NCBI GenBank assembly: GCA_002311645.1
Contig: DBYW01000012.1
Location: 1-23,543, forward strand
Direction of reading: 5' to 3'
DNA: 23,543 bases
Source of the DNA: Bacteroidales bacterium UBA1176
Lineage (GTDB): Bacteria; Bacteroidota; Bacteroidia; Bacteroidales; WCHB1-69
Numbering within the stretch: position 1 is the stretch's first letter; each line of letters begins with the position of its first letter. The notes under the pieces were generated by a model. That model saw only the letters and a program-made list of their open reading frames with translations, ran no database searches and had not been told where the DNA came from. This document shows positions 1 to 7,294 of the stretch, in pieces. A program made the translations under genes and the position numbers.

Positions 1-181
1 TTCCGCCGAAGCCCGTTCCGTTGAAGTCCGTTTCGCTGAAGCCCGTTAGGGCTTCCATATCTGTAGCAACAATACCCGCGCCCCCCGCAACCCCGTATGG
101 GGTTGCATAAATTACGCAAGTCACAATAAATGATACGATAACAAATGAAATTTTAAAGGATGGTAATTCAGCTAAAAATTG
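1..181. repeat. Intergenic palindromic repeats at the left edge
   Basis: No gene is visible here. Positions 8-55 hold three imperfect copies of a 15-base unit of the form GAAGCCCGTTCCGTT. The last copy ends in a perfect 7-bp hairpin (GAAGCCC 38-44, loop GTTA, GGGCTTC 49-55). A second perfect hairpin follows: GCAACCCC at 87-94, loop GTAT, GGGGTTGC at 99-106. Neither is followed by a T run, so they are not obvious intrinsic terminators. A related unit (AACCCC, GGCA, GGGGTT, then GAAGCCCGG) occurs near 23354-23378, so these look like members of a genome-wide set of palindromic intergenic repeats. Confidence 0.6.
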
Positions 182-189
182 TACCTTTG
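182..189 (+). promoter_or_regulatory. Candidate -7 box TACCTTTG upstream of the M64 peptidase
   Basis: TACCTTTG matches the Bacteroidota TAnnTTTG box and is followed by GC, as in several other promoters of this window. The only plus-strand gene downstream is the peptidase at 372. A transcript starting here would read antisense through the whole tRNA gene and its terminator. No clear -33 TTTG is seen, so the call is tentative. Confidence 0.35.
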
Positions 190-214
190 CCGCTGATTAT
201 AGATTCACGACCGA

Positions 215-240
215 CAAAAAAAAGCGGTCGCTTTGACCGC
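215..240 (-). terminator. Intrinsic terminator of tRNA-Thr
   Basis: Read on the minus strand, GCGGTC (235-240), a short AAAGC loop and GACCGC (224-229) form a 6-bp GC-rich stem, followed at once by eight T residues (plus-strand A run 216-223). It lies just past the 3' end of the tRNA and is oriented to terminate it. Confidence 0.8.
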
Positions 241-246
241 CTTGAG

Positions 247-319
<73 letters not shown>

Positions 320-333
320 TTTTTTTGAGGCCG

Positions 334-341
334 CAAAAATA
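334..341 (-). promoter_or_regulatory. -7 box TATTTTTG of tRNA-Thr
   Basis: The minus strand reads TATTTTTGC 14 bases before the mature tRNA 5' end, which fits a start site a few bases upstream of the tRNA. It lies between the tRNA and the divergent peptidase start at 372. Confidence 0.6.
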
Positions 342-371
342 GAAAAAAAATTGACACAAACCCCAATCGCG

Positions 372-1655
372 ATGAAAAAAATCTTCTTAACCCTTTTAGC
401 CTCTGTTTTCAGCCTGTCTGCGGCCTTCGCCCAGCATTTTGACGACTATTTCATCGACCGCACCCTGCGGGTGAACTACTTCCATATCGGAGACCATCAG
501 TCTGAATCGATGGAAATCCACCACTATACCGCCGGTGGTGTGTGGAGCGGCACCCGCTCCTTTCTCATCGAACCTAACTTTTACGGCGATATTGCCATCG
601 AGGTGTTCGACTCTCTCACCAACAAGCTGATTTACAGCCGCAGCTACTCCTGTCTCTTTACGGAGTACAAGACCACCGAGAGGGCCAAGACCGAGGTGGC
701 GCGGATGGAGGAGTGTGTCAACGTGCCATTTCCTAAAAAAACTGTGCGCCTGAAATTCACCTCATACGATCGCAAGCGCAACTCGGAAGTGCTCTACGAC
801 GGCTACTACAACCCGCGCACCACCCCCACCCAGCCGATGAAAAAAGAGTACAAGGTGATGACGCTCCACAAAGGCAACACCCCCGGCAAGGCCATCGACA
901 TCCTCTTCATCCCTGACGGTTACGCCAAGAAGGACAAAAAGGTGCTGAAACACGACATGAAGCGCTTTGCCTCCTACGTGATGAACTGCTCGCCGTACAA
1001 GGATATGGCCAGCAAGGTCAATATTCGTGCTATCGAGGGCTATTCCGAGCAGTCGGGCATCACGCAGCCACAGAACAATATTTACGTGAAAACCCTGTTG
1101 AACTGTGCTTACAATGCGCTCGACCTTGACCGCTACCTGATGTGCCTCGGGGTTTGGAATATGCATGACGTGGCCGACGACGCGCCTTACGACGCCATTG
1201 TCATCATCTGCAACAGCGAGAAATATGGCGGCGGCGGCATCTACAACTTCTACTGCACCGTCTATAACCACGGCGACTACCCCGACTATGTCATCGTGCA
1301 TGAAATGGGCCATCTCATTGGTGGACTGGCCGATGAATACTACACATCCGATGTTTCGGTGCAGGATTTCTATCCTGCCGGCATCGAGCCGGTGGAGCCG
1401 AACGTGACCACGCTGGTTGATTTCGATTCCAAGTGGAAATCCATGCTGGACAAGTCCACGCCCGTGCCCACCCCGGAAGTCAAGAAAGATGACCCCAATT
1501 TCGACCGATTGGGTGTCTATGAGGGTGGCGGATACGTGGCCAAGGGGGTCTATCGTCCTGCGTTGCACTGCACGATGCACCAGATCCGGTACAATGATTT
1601 CTGCCCGGTGTGTCACAAGGTGTTGGAAGAGGTGATTGATTATTATGCCAAATAA
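372..1655 (+). CDS. Secreted IgA peptidase M64 family metallopeptidase
   Basis: This 427-residue protein carries an N-terminal signal peptide (MKKIFLTLLASVFSLSAAFA-Q), so it should leave the cytoplasm. The zinc site is HEMGHLIGGLAD at residues 310-321, matching the HExxHxxGxxxD signature of M64 peptidases (H310, H314 and D321 as ligands, E311 catalytic), followed by EYY. An upstream conserved segment, IDILFIPDGYA, and a C-terminal Cys-rich segment (CTMHQIRY, then CPVCH) are also typical. The N-terminal part before about residue 165 corresponds to the beta-rich M64 N-domain. The start at 372 was chosen because it begins the signal peptide; an in-frame ATG at 315 lies inside the tRNA gene. Members of this family include IgA-cleaving proteases of gut bacteria, but the substrate here is unknown. 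It converges on folD. Confidence 0.88.
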   Translation: MKKIFLTLLASVFSLSAAFAQHFDDYFIDRTLRVNYFHIGDHQSESMEIHHYTAGGVWSGTRSFLIEPNFYGDIAIEVFDSLTNKLIYSRSYSCLFTEYKTTERAKTEVARMEECVNVPFPKKTVRLKFTSYDRKRNSEVLYDGYYNPRTTPTQPMKKEYKVMTLHKGNTPGKAIDILFIPDGYAKKDKKVLKHDMKRFASYVMNCSPYKDMASKVNIRAIEGYSEQSGITQPQNNIYVKTLLNCAYNALDLDRYLMCLGVWNMHDVADDAPYDAIVIICNSEKYGGGGIYNFYCTVYNHGDYPDYVIVHEMGHLIGGLADEYYTSDVSVQDFYPAGIEPVEPNVTTLVDFDSKWKSMLDKSTPVPTPEVKKDDPNFDRLGVYEGGGYVAKGVYRPALHCTMHQIRYNDFCPVCHKVLEEVIDYYAK

Positions 1656-1707
1656 TCGCGCAAAAATTTCGTCCGTATATTTGTTTACCGGTTATACCGG
1701 TTATAAT

Positions 1708-1800
1708 GTGTAGAGACGTTTGCCTCAAACGTCTCTACACAGACGTTTGAGGCAAACGTCTCTACATTTTTGGATATAACCAAATCAAACGTCTCTACAT
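1708..1800. repeat. Nested inverted repeat array, GTAGAGACG family, at the folD 3' end
   Basis: The 13-mer CAAACGTCTCTAC occurs three times directly (1726-1738, 1753-1765, 1786-1798) and once inverted (1710-1722), with a shorter inverted copy at 1740-1749. The first pair makes a perfect hairpin: GTGTAGAGACGTTTG 1708-1722, loop CCT, right arm to 1740. A second hairpin spans 1741-1761. It lies between convergent genes (M64 peptidase and folD), and its right end contains the folD stop codon (1795-1797). Just upstream, CCGGTTATA is tandemly duplicated at 1688-1705. The stems could act as a bidirectional RNA 3'-end structure, although there is no strong T run on the plus side. Confidence 0.85.
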
Positions 1801-2643
1801 TTTGTACATGTCCAGCACGTTCTGCATCAGCATTGCGATGGTCATGGGGCCGACGCCTCCGGGCACGGGGGTGGCGGCGCTGAGGCGTTGTTCGAGTGCC
1901 TCGCGGGTGCGCGGACTGTACACATCGCCTTCCAGACCCTCTTCAGTGCGGTTGATGGCCACGTCGATGAGTACGGCGCCCTCCTTTAGGTCTTCGGGTT
2001 TCAGCAGCCCGGGGTGTCCGGCAGCGGTGATGACGATATCAGCGATGCGGGTGAAGTCGGTGAGGTTGCGGGTGTGCGAGTGGCAGAGGGTGACGGTGGC
2101 GTTTTCACGGATGAGGAGCTGGGCGGTGGGCTCGCCCACGAGTTGGCTGCGCCCGATGACCACGGCGTGTCGGCCAGCCACTTCGATGCCGTTGGTGGAG
2201 AGCAGCGTGAGGATGCCCTTGGGGGTGCAAGGCATTACGTATGGCTCACCGAGATGAAGCAGGCCCACGTTCATGAGATGCAGGCCGTCGGCATCCTTGC
2301 GGTAGTCGATGGAGTCGAGGATGCGCGCGCTGTCGTAGTGGTCGGGCAGGGGCAACTGGATGAGGATGGCGTCAACGTAAGTGTCGTGGTTGAGACTGTC
2401 GACGAGGGCGTAGAGGTCGGCCTCCGGCGTGTCGTCGGGCAGCAGGTGGGTTTGACATTCCATACCGAGCGAGCGGCAGGTGTTGGCCTTGCTGCGCACG
2501 TAGGAGAGGCTGTCTTCGCGATTGCCCACAAGTATGATGGCTAATTGGGGAGGACGCAACCCTCTCATCTTGATGGATTCCACTTCCTGTGCAATCTCGC
2601 CTTTGATTTGCAGGGCGCACGCCTTGCCATCGATAATTTTCAT
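1795..2643 (-). CDS. folD: Bifunctional methylenetetrahydrofolate dehydrogenase / methenyltetrahydrofolate cyclohydrolase
   Basis: FolD interconverts 5,10-methylene-, 5,10-methenyl- and 10-formyl-tetrahydrofolate in the cytoplasm and supplies one-carbon units for purines and formyl-Met. The 282-residue protein shows the catalytic SYVRSKAN segment (Tyr48, Lys52), the folate-binding QLPLP (96-100), KDADGLH (117-122), PCTPKG (138-143), the nucleotide-binding VVIGRSQLVGEP (161-172) and the C-terminal PVPGGVGPMT signature. It starts 7 bp after the stop of the SPOR-domain gene, so the two are probably one transcript. Oddly, its last Met codon and TAG stop (ATG TAG) lie in the end of the GTAGAGACG repeat, and the C-terminal helix ends soon after the conserved core, so the repeat may have redefined the C-terminus. 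Confidence 0.96.
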   Translation of the reverse strand: MKIIDGKACALQIKGEIAQEVESIKMRGLRPPQLAIILVGNREDSLSYVRSKANTCRSLGMECQTHLLPDDTPEADLYALVDSLNHDTYVDAILIQLPLPDHYDSARILDSIDYRKDADGLHLMNVGLLHLGEPYVMPCTPKGILTLLSTNGIEVAGRHAVVIGRSQLVGEPTAQLLIRENATVTLCHSHTRNLTDFTRIADIVITAAGHPGLLKPEDLKEGAVLIDVAINRTEEGLEGDVYSPRTREALEQRLSAATPVPGGVGPMTIAMLMQNVLDMYKM

Positions 2644-2650
2644 GATGCCT

Positions 2651-3043
2651 TTATTCTGTGTAGGTTATCTTGTCTGGGATGATGTATGCGTTGGGATAGG
2701 CCGTCCGGATCTCCACCAATGCAAAATAGGCCTCCAAGCGGGTCTTGTAGTTGCCCACGCGGATTCTGAAATAGGGTTCCATGTATGAAATATAGGCGGG
2801 CGTTTCGGGAAAACGGCCGCGGAAAAGGAAACGCTCGTTCTCCGCCGTGCTCCTGGAATTGGTGCCGGTCACGGCCGCAATCTGGATGCGGTAGCCGTCC
2901 ACCTCGCCCAACCGTCTCCAGGTCTTCACATAGTCGTCCTGGATGGTCACGATGGCCGGCTCGATGTTGTATTGTACCGAGTTCTGAGAGAAACCGGCGA
3001 CGCAACAAACTATCAACGCCAATGTTATGAAGAATCGTCTCAT
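2651..3043 (-). CDS. Exported SPOR-domain protein
   Basis: This is a 130-residue protein with a clear signal peptide (MRRFFITLALIVCCVAGFS-Q). The C-terminal half looks like a SPOR fold, the domain that binds denuded peptidoglycan glycan strands. YRIQIAAVTG begins it near residue 49, and YFRIRVGNYKTRLEAYFAL is the characteristic RVG-x-(Y/F)-x-x-x-x-x-A helix entry. The start at 3043 was chosen because it opens the signal peptide; the frame continues upstream without a stop but that stretch runs through the promoter. It is the first gene of a pair with folD and is divergent from mreB, an envelope context that fits a cell-wall role. The exact function is unknown. Confidence 0.8.
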   Translation of the reverse strand: MRRFFITLALIVCCVAGFSQNSVQYNIEPAIVTIQDDYVKTWRRLGEVDGYRIQIAAVTGTNSRSTAENERFLFRGRFPETPAYISYMEPYFRIRVGNYKTRLEAYFALVEIRTAYPNAYIIPDKITYTE

Positions 3044-3057
3044 AAAAATATTTTCGG

Positions 3058-3065
3058 CAAAAATA
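3058..3065 (-). promoter_or_regulatory. -7 box TATTTTTG of SPOR-folD
   Basis: The minus strand reads TATTTTTGCC ending 14 bases before the SPOR gene ATG. A TTTG at 3087-3090, 21 bases further upstream on the same strand, may be the -33 element. It is divergent from the mreB promoter. Confidence 0.6.
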
Positions 3066-3119
3066 AAAAAAATAATGTAACATCTGCAAAAAGTAAACGT
3101 ATTATAGGTGATTATTTCG

Positions 3120-3127
3120 TACTTTTG
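3120..3127 (+). promoter_or_regulatory. -7 box TACTTTTG of mreB
   Basis: TACTTTTGC lies 18 bases before the mreB ATG and matches TAnnTTTG. The implied leader is very short and carries no good Shine-Dalgarno, which is usual in this phylum. Confidence 0.6.
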
Positions 3128-3145
3128 CAAACTTAAATTTTAGAC

Positions 3146-4168
3146 ATGGGACTGTTTTCGTTTTTCACAAAAGAGATTGCAATAGACTTAGGCACGGCCA
3201 ACACCGTGATACTCCATAACAACCAGGTGGTGGTGGACGAGCCGTCCATCATCGCTATCGACACGCAAACCAAGACAGTGAAGGCTGTGGGTAAAAAGGC
3301 GTTGATGATGGAAGGCCGTACACCGGCGGGCATCATCACCAAACGCCCGTTGCGCGATGGCGTCATCGCCGACTTCCAGAGTACCGAGATGATGTTGCGC
3401 GAATTCATCAAGATGACGGGCAACAAGGGATACTTCTTCAACCCCTCCCTCAAGATGGTGATCTGCATTCCTTCCGGCATTACCGAGGTGGAAGAACGCG
3501 CTGTGCGCGACTCTGCCGAGCAGGCCGGCGCCAAGGACGTGCGCATGATCCACGAGCCGATGGCAGCTGCCATCGGTATCGGCATTGACGTGCTCGATGC
3601 CAACGGCAACATGGTCATCGATATCGGTGGCGGCACCAGCGAAATCGCCGTCATAGCCCTCGGCGGCATCACGACCAGCACCTCCGTCAAGGTCGCCGGC
3701 GACCGCTTCAATAGCGACATCATCGACTATATGCGCAAGACGCACAATATCGCCATCGGTGTGGCCACGGCCGAACAGATCAAGATCAACGTCGGCTCCG
3801 CCCTCGAAGACATCGAGAACCCGCCTGCCGAGTATGAGGTCTATGGCCGTGACTTGGTCCGCGGCATCCCCGTGGCCGTCAAGGTCAGCCACCGTGAAAT
3901 CGCACAAGCTCTCGATCGCTCTATCGCCCTTATCGAGACTGCCGTCAACAACGCATTGGAAAAAACTCCTCCTGAGTTGTCCGCTGATATCTACAAGACC
4001 GGTATCTACCTTGCCGGCGGCGGCTCCCTGTTGCGCGGCCTCGACAAGCGTATCGCCCGCAAAACAACCCTCAAGGTCCACATCGCCGAAGACCCCCTCA
4101 AGGCCGTTGCACGCGGTACCGCCATCGCCCTTAAGAACTTCGACAAGTTCCCCTTCTTGATGAAATAG
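3146..4168 (+). CDS. mreB: Rod shape-determining protein MreB (actin-like)
   Basis: MreB polymerises at the inner face of the cytoplasmic membrane and guides lateral peptidoglycan synthesis. The 340-residue length is normal for the family. The N-terminal MGLFSFFTKE is a short amphipathic membrane-binding segment. Phosphate-1 is DLGTANT (14-20). The phosphate-2 strand VIDIGGGTSEIAVIALGG is near residues 156-173, and the adenosine-loop GGGSLLRGLD is near 291-300. It starts with its own promoter and ends in a strong terminator. The usual partners mreC, mreD, mrdA and rodA do not follow; the next gene is typA with its own promoter. The neighbouring divergent SPOR-domain protein is the only other envelope gene nearby. 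Confidence 0.95.
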   Translation: MGLFSFFTKEIAIDLGTANTVILHNNQVVVDEPSIIAIDTQTKTVKAVGKKALMMEGRTPAGIITKRPLRDGVIADFQSTEMMLREFIKMTGNKGYFFNPSLKMVICIPSGITEVEERAVRDSAEQAGAKDVRMIHEPMAAAIGIGIDVLDANGNMVIDIGGGTSEIAVIALGGITTSTSVKVAGDRFNSDIIDYMRKTHNIAIGVATAEQIKINVGSALEDIENPPAEYEVYGRDLVRGIPVAVKVSHREIAQALDRSIALIETAVNNALEKTPPELSADIYKTGIYLAGGGSLLRGLDKRIARKTTLKVHIAEDPLKAVARGTAIALKNFDKFPFLMK

Positions 4169-4215
4169 TCTTCTGAAAAATAGGCCAAAGACGTTTTGGG
4201 CTATTCCGTAATACG

Positions 4216-4256
4216 ATTGGAGAGAAGCATGGATGTGCATCTCTCCAATTTTTTTA
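4216..4256 (+). terminator. Intrinsic terminator after mreB
   Basis: ATTGGAGAGA (4216-4225) pairs perfectly with TCTCTCCAAT (4240-4249) around a 14-base loop, followed by a T run to 4255. It separates mreB from typA and overlaps the start of the AT-rich typA promoter region. Confidence 0.85.
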
Positions 4257-4257
4257 T

Positions 4258-4265
4258 TATTTTTG
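4258..4265 (+). promoter_or_regulatory. -7 box TATTTTTG of typA
   Basis: TATTTTTGCAC lies 24 bases before the typA ATG and directly follows the mreB terminator T run, so typA is an independent transcription unit that probably also carries the three genes after it. Confidence 0.6.
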
Positions 4266-4289
4266 CACCTTAATAAATAAAAATGCAAG

Positions 4290-6107
4290 ATGCAGGAAAT
4301 TAGGAATATAGCGATTATTGCCCATGTTGACCACGGCAAGACCACCCTCGTGGACAGAATATTGTATCAGGCGCACCTCTTCCGCGACAATCAACAAGTG
4401 CAGGACTTGGTGCTTGACAACAACGACCTCGAACGCGAGAGAGGTATCACTATCCTCTCCAAGAATGTTTCTGTTCGCTATAAAGGTGTGAAAATCAATG
4501 TTATCGACACACCGGGCCACAGCGACTTCGGCGGTGAGGTGGAACGTGTGCTCAATATGGCCGACGGCGTGCTCCTCGTGGTGGACGCCTTTGAAGGCCC
4601 TATGCCACAGACACGCTTCGTCACCCAGAAGGCTATCGAGCTCGGCCTTAAGCCCATCGTCGTCATCAACAAGGTGGACAAGCCCAATTGTCAGCCCGAT
4701 CTGGCACAGGAAGCGGTCTTTGAACTGATGTTCAACCTCGGTGCCTCCGACGAGCAGCTTGACTTCCCGACAGTCTACGGCTCTGCCAAGCAGGGCTGGA
4801 TGGGACCCGACTGGAAAACGCCCACCAACGACATCTCCTACCTGCTCGATACTATCGTGAAGCATATTCCTGCGCCACATCCCGAGGAGGGCAATCTCCA
4901 GATGATGATCTCCTCCCTCGACTTTTCCTCCTACGTGGGACGTATCGCCGTGGGACGCGTCAAACGCGGCTCCATTTCGTGGGGGCAGAATGTCTCCCTC
5001 GTCAAGCGCGACGGTACGGTGCAGCATTCTAAGGTGAAGGAACTCTATGTGTTTGAGGGGCTTGGCAAAGAAAAGATCAAGACTCCCGTGGAAGCCGGCG
5101 AACTTTGCGCTGTGCTCGGTCTCGACGATTTCGAGATTGGCGACACCGTGGCCGACTACGAGAACCCCGAACAGTTGACGCCCATCAAGGTCGACGAGCC
5201 GACCATGAGCATGTTGTTCACCATCAACAACTCGCCATTCTTTGGCAAGGAGGGCAAATATGTGACATCAAGGCATTTGCGCGACCGTCTTTTCGCGGAA
5301 TTGGAAAAGAATCTCGCCATGCGCATCGAGGAGACAGACTCTCCCGATCGTCTCAACGTCTATGGGCGCGGCATCCTGCACCTTTCCATCCTCATCGAGA
5401 CAATGCGTCGAGAAGGCTATGAACTTCAAGTGGGCCAACCGCAAGTCATCATTAAGGAAATCGACGGCAAAAAGTGCGAGCCTATCGAACAATTGTTGGT
5501 GTTGGTGCCGGAGGAGATGTCCTCACGCGTCATCGACTACGTGTCGCGTCGCAAGGGTGAACTCATGTCAATGGACACGCTGAACGACCGTGTGCACTTG
5601 AACTTCAATATTCCGTCGCGTGGTCTTATAGGGCTGACCAACCAGCTGTTGACAGCAACCGAGGGCGAGGCCATCATCTCCCATCGTTTCACGGGCTTTG
5701 AACCGTGGAAGGGCGAGATTCCCGGCCGTCACGCCGGCTCCCTCATCGCCATGGAAACGGGTCAGGCATACGCCTACTCCCTCAACAAGCTGCAGGATCG
5801 CGGCCGCTTCTTCATTGAGCCGGGCGATCCCGTCTATGCCGGCCAGGTTATCGGTGAACATATTCGTCAAGGAGACTTGGTCATCAACGTCTGTAAGTCG
5901 AAAAAGCTCTCCAACATGCGTGCTGCCGGTTCTGACGAGAAGTTGGTGTTGGCTCCCGCCATCAAGTATTCGTTGGAGCAGTACATGGAGTTTATCGCCA
6001 AGGATGAATATCTGGAGGTGACCCCGCAATCGCTGCGTGTGCGCAAAATCCTGTTGGACGAACTTGAACGCAAACGTGCCGCACAACGCGCCGAAAGTGC
6101 CCAATAG
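4290..6107 (+). CDS. typA: Ribosome-associated GTPase TypA/BipA
   Basis: TypA is a translational GTPase related to EF-G and LepA. It binds the 70S ribosome and aids 50S assembly and growth under stress or cold. The 605-residue length matches the family. The G motifs are intact: G1 AHVDHGKTT (11-19), G2 RGIT (51-54), G3 DTPGH (73-77) and G4 NKVD (127-130). Domain II follows (VGRIAVGRVKRG), then the EF-G III/V-like domains and the TypA-specific C-terminal domain (SRGLIGL, RFTGFEPWKGEIPGR, KSKKLSNMRAAGSDE). The start is the first ATG after the promoter. The methyltransferase gene begins 12 bp downstream, suggesting cotranscription with it, folB and aroB. Confidence 0.97.
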   Translation: MQEIRNIAIIAHVDHGKTTLVDRILYQAHLFRDNQQVQDLVLDNNDLERERGITILSKNVSVRYKGVKINVIDTPGHSDFGGEVERVLNMADGVLLVVDAFEGPMPQTRFVTQKAIELGLKPIVVINKVDKPNCQPDLAQEAVFELMFNLGASDEQLDFPTVYGSAKQGWMGPDWKTPTNDISYLLDTIVKHIPAPHPEEGNLQMMISSLDFSSYVGRIAVGRVKRGSISWGQNVSLVKRDGTVQHSKVKELYVFEGLGKEKIKTPVEAGELCAVLGLDDFEIGDTVADYENPEQLTPIKVDEPTMSMLFTINNSPFFGKEGKYVTSRHLRDRLFAELEKNLAMRIEETDSPDRLNVYGRGILHLSILIETMRREGYELQVGQPQVIIKEIDGKKCEPIEQLLVLVPEEMSSRVIDYVSRRKGELMSMDTLNDRVHLNFNIPSRGLIGLTNQLLTATEGEAIISHRFTGFEPWKGEIPGRHAGSLIAMETGQAYAYSLNKLQDRGRFFIEPGDPVYAGQVIGEHIRQGDLVINVCKSKKLSNMRAAGSDEKLVLAPAIKYSLEQYMEFIAKDEYLEVTPQSLRVRKILLDELERKRAAQRAESAQ

Positions 6108-6118
6108 TCCATTGTTTT

Positions 6119-6934
6119 ATGCAAAAAGAGGAATTCTATCAGCATTTGTGTGAGGAATTGCGACAGAACAGGTCGCTATACCCCTACTATAAACTGGTGG
6201 ATGGCAGTGTTTCCCAGCAACAATACCGCAAGGCCTACTTTTTGCAAAGATTGGAATATATCGACAAGCATGTGGACCTGTCACATAACCCTGTCATTTG
6301 GGACTGTGGGTGTGGCTATGGCTCCACAGACCTCTATTTTGCCATGAACGGCGCGCCCTCGTATGGCACCACTATCGAGTTCTATGCCGACGAAATCGAG
6401 AAACGCAAGCTCTTCTGGAAACAATTTGGTAATTCGAGTCTGTTTACTTACGAATATGCCAATGTTTTCGACCAAAATATTCCAGAAGAGAAGTACGACT
6501 ACATCATTTTGCAGGATACCTTGCACCATATCGAGCCATTGGACGAAGGGTTGCGCATTTTTTACAAAGCCTTGAAAAAAGGTGGTAAATTGGTGTTGAT
6601 TGAAGAAAATGGGGGCTGTCTGGTCAAACGTGCGATGCTTTTCATGCGCCGCGGCAACAAGCGTGTGATCTCTGTCTATGACGATGTGTTGAAGAAAAAC
6701 GTGATGATGGGTAACGAAAATGTCCGTACAGAGGCGCAATGGAGGGAAGCGTTCGCCCGCGTCGGCTTTGTGTTGGAAGAGGATTCCGTCCAATACATCC
6801 GCAGGTGCTATCCGTGGCGTTTCAATGCGCATAATATGTTGCAAATTATCGACTTAGAACAATTCAAAAGTAAAAACAAGAAACTGTGTCACTATGCCTT
6901 CTTCGGGCTGAACATGGTTTTCACCAAACAATAA
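6119..6934 (+). CDS. Class I SAM-dependent methyltransferase
   Basis: This 271-residue soluble protein shows a Rossmann-type SAM-binding core: motif I IWDCGCGYGS (60-69), an acidic residue ending strand 2 in TTIEFY (Glu87), motif IV YDYIILQDTLHHIEP (126-140), and the following ALKKGGKLVLIEE (151-163). The histidine pair after the motif IV aspartate and the KxGGxLVLIEE strand are typical of Methyltransf_11/25-like small-molecule or lipid methyltransferases. The C-terminal third (YIRRCYPWRFNAHNML and after) is not recognised. It sits 12 bp after typA and 4 bp before folB, so it is probably in their operon, but the neighbours do not reveal a substrate. Confidence 0.8.
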   Translation: MQKEEFYQHLCEELRQNRSLYPYYKLVDGSVSQQQYRKAYFLQRLEYIDKHVDLSHNPVIWDCGCGYGSTDLYFAMNGAPSYGTTIEFYADEIEKRKLFWKQFGNSSLFTYEYANVFDQNIPEEKYDYIILQDTLHHIEPLDEGLRIFYKALKKGGKLVLIEENGGCLVKRAMLFMRRGNKRVISVYDDVLKKNVMMGNENVRTEAQWREAFARVGFVLEEDSVQYIRRCYPWRFNAHNMLQIIDLEQFKSKNKKLCHYAFFGLNMVFTKQ

Positions 6935-6938
6935 TCCA

Positions 6939-7292
6939 ATGAACACGACCATCCATCTTGCCGACATGCAGTTTTATAGTCACCACGGATGTTTCGATGA
7001 GGAACGCATCATTGGGACGCGCTTTTCCGTTGACCTTTGGCTTACCTACGATGCATCGCGAGCCGCTGCCACCGATGATGTGAACGACTCGGTGAACTAT
7101 GCGGTGGTCTATCAGACGGTGCAACGTGTGATGGACGAGCCATCGCACCTGTTGGAGCACGTGGCGCGCCGCATGATCGAGGCCGTGAAGGGCGACTTCC
7201 CTGCCGTCATCATGGTCAAGGCCAAGATTTGCAAGCTCAATCCTCCGTTGGGCGGCCAGATGAGCCATGTTTCAGTAGAGATGGAGGGTTAG
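6939..7292 (+). CDS. folB: Dihydroneopterin aldolase
   Basis: FolB converts 7,8-dihydroneopterin to 6-hydroxymethyl-7,8-dihydropterin and glycolaldehyde in folate synthesis. The 117-residue length is normal for this single-domain tunnelling-fold enzyme, which works as an octamer. Recognisable segments are the N-terminal FYSHHGCFDEER (12-23, with the substrate-binding Glu), the SVNYAVVYQTV segment (about 48-58), LLEHVARRMIEAV (about 68-80) and the late VKAKICKLNPPLGG with the catalytic Lys. Its start is 4 bp after the methyltransferase stop and aroB follows after 2 bp, so it lies inside a tightly packed operon. The other folate gene of the window, folD, is in a separate unit. Confidence 0.9.
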   Translation: MNTTIHLADMQFYSHHGCFDEERIIGTRFSVDLWLTYDASRAAATDDVNDSVNYAVVYQTVQRVMDEPSHLLEHVARRMIEAVKGDFPAVIMVKAKICKLNPPLGGQMSHVSVEMEG

Positions 7293-7294
7293 GA

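Noticed and set aside
3188..4345. Long open frame antisense to mreB (minus strand), and similar ones antisense to typA, uvrB, flotillin and the M64 peptidase
   Set aside because: They mirror the codon pattern of clear genes on the other strand and have no recognisable family, promoter or start context.
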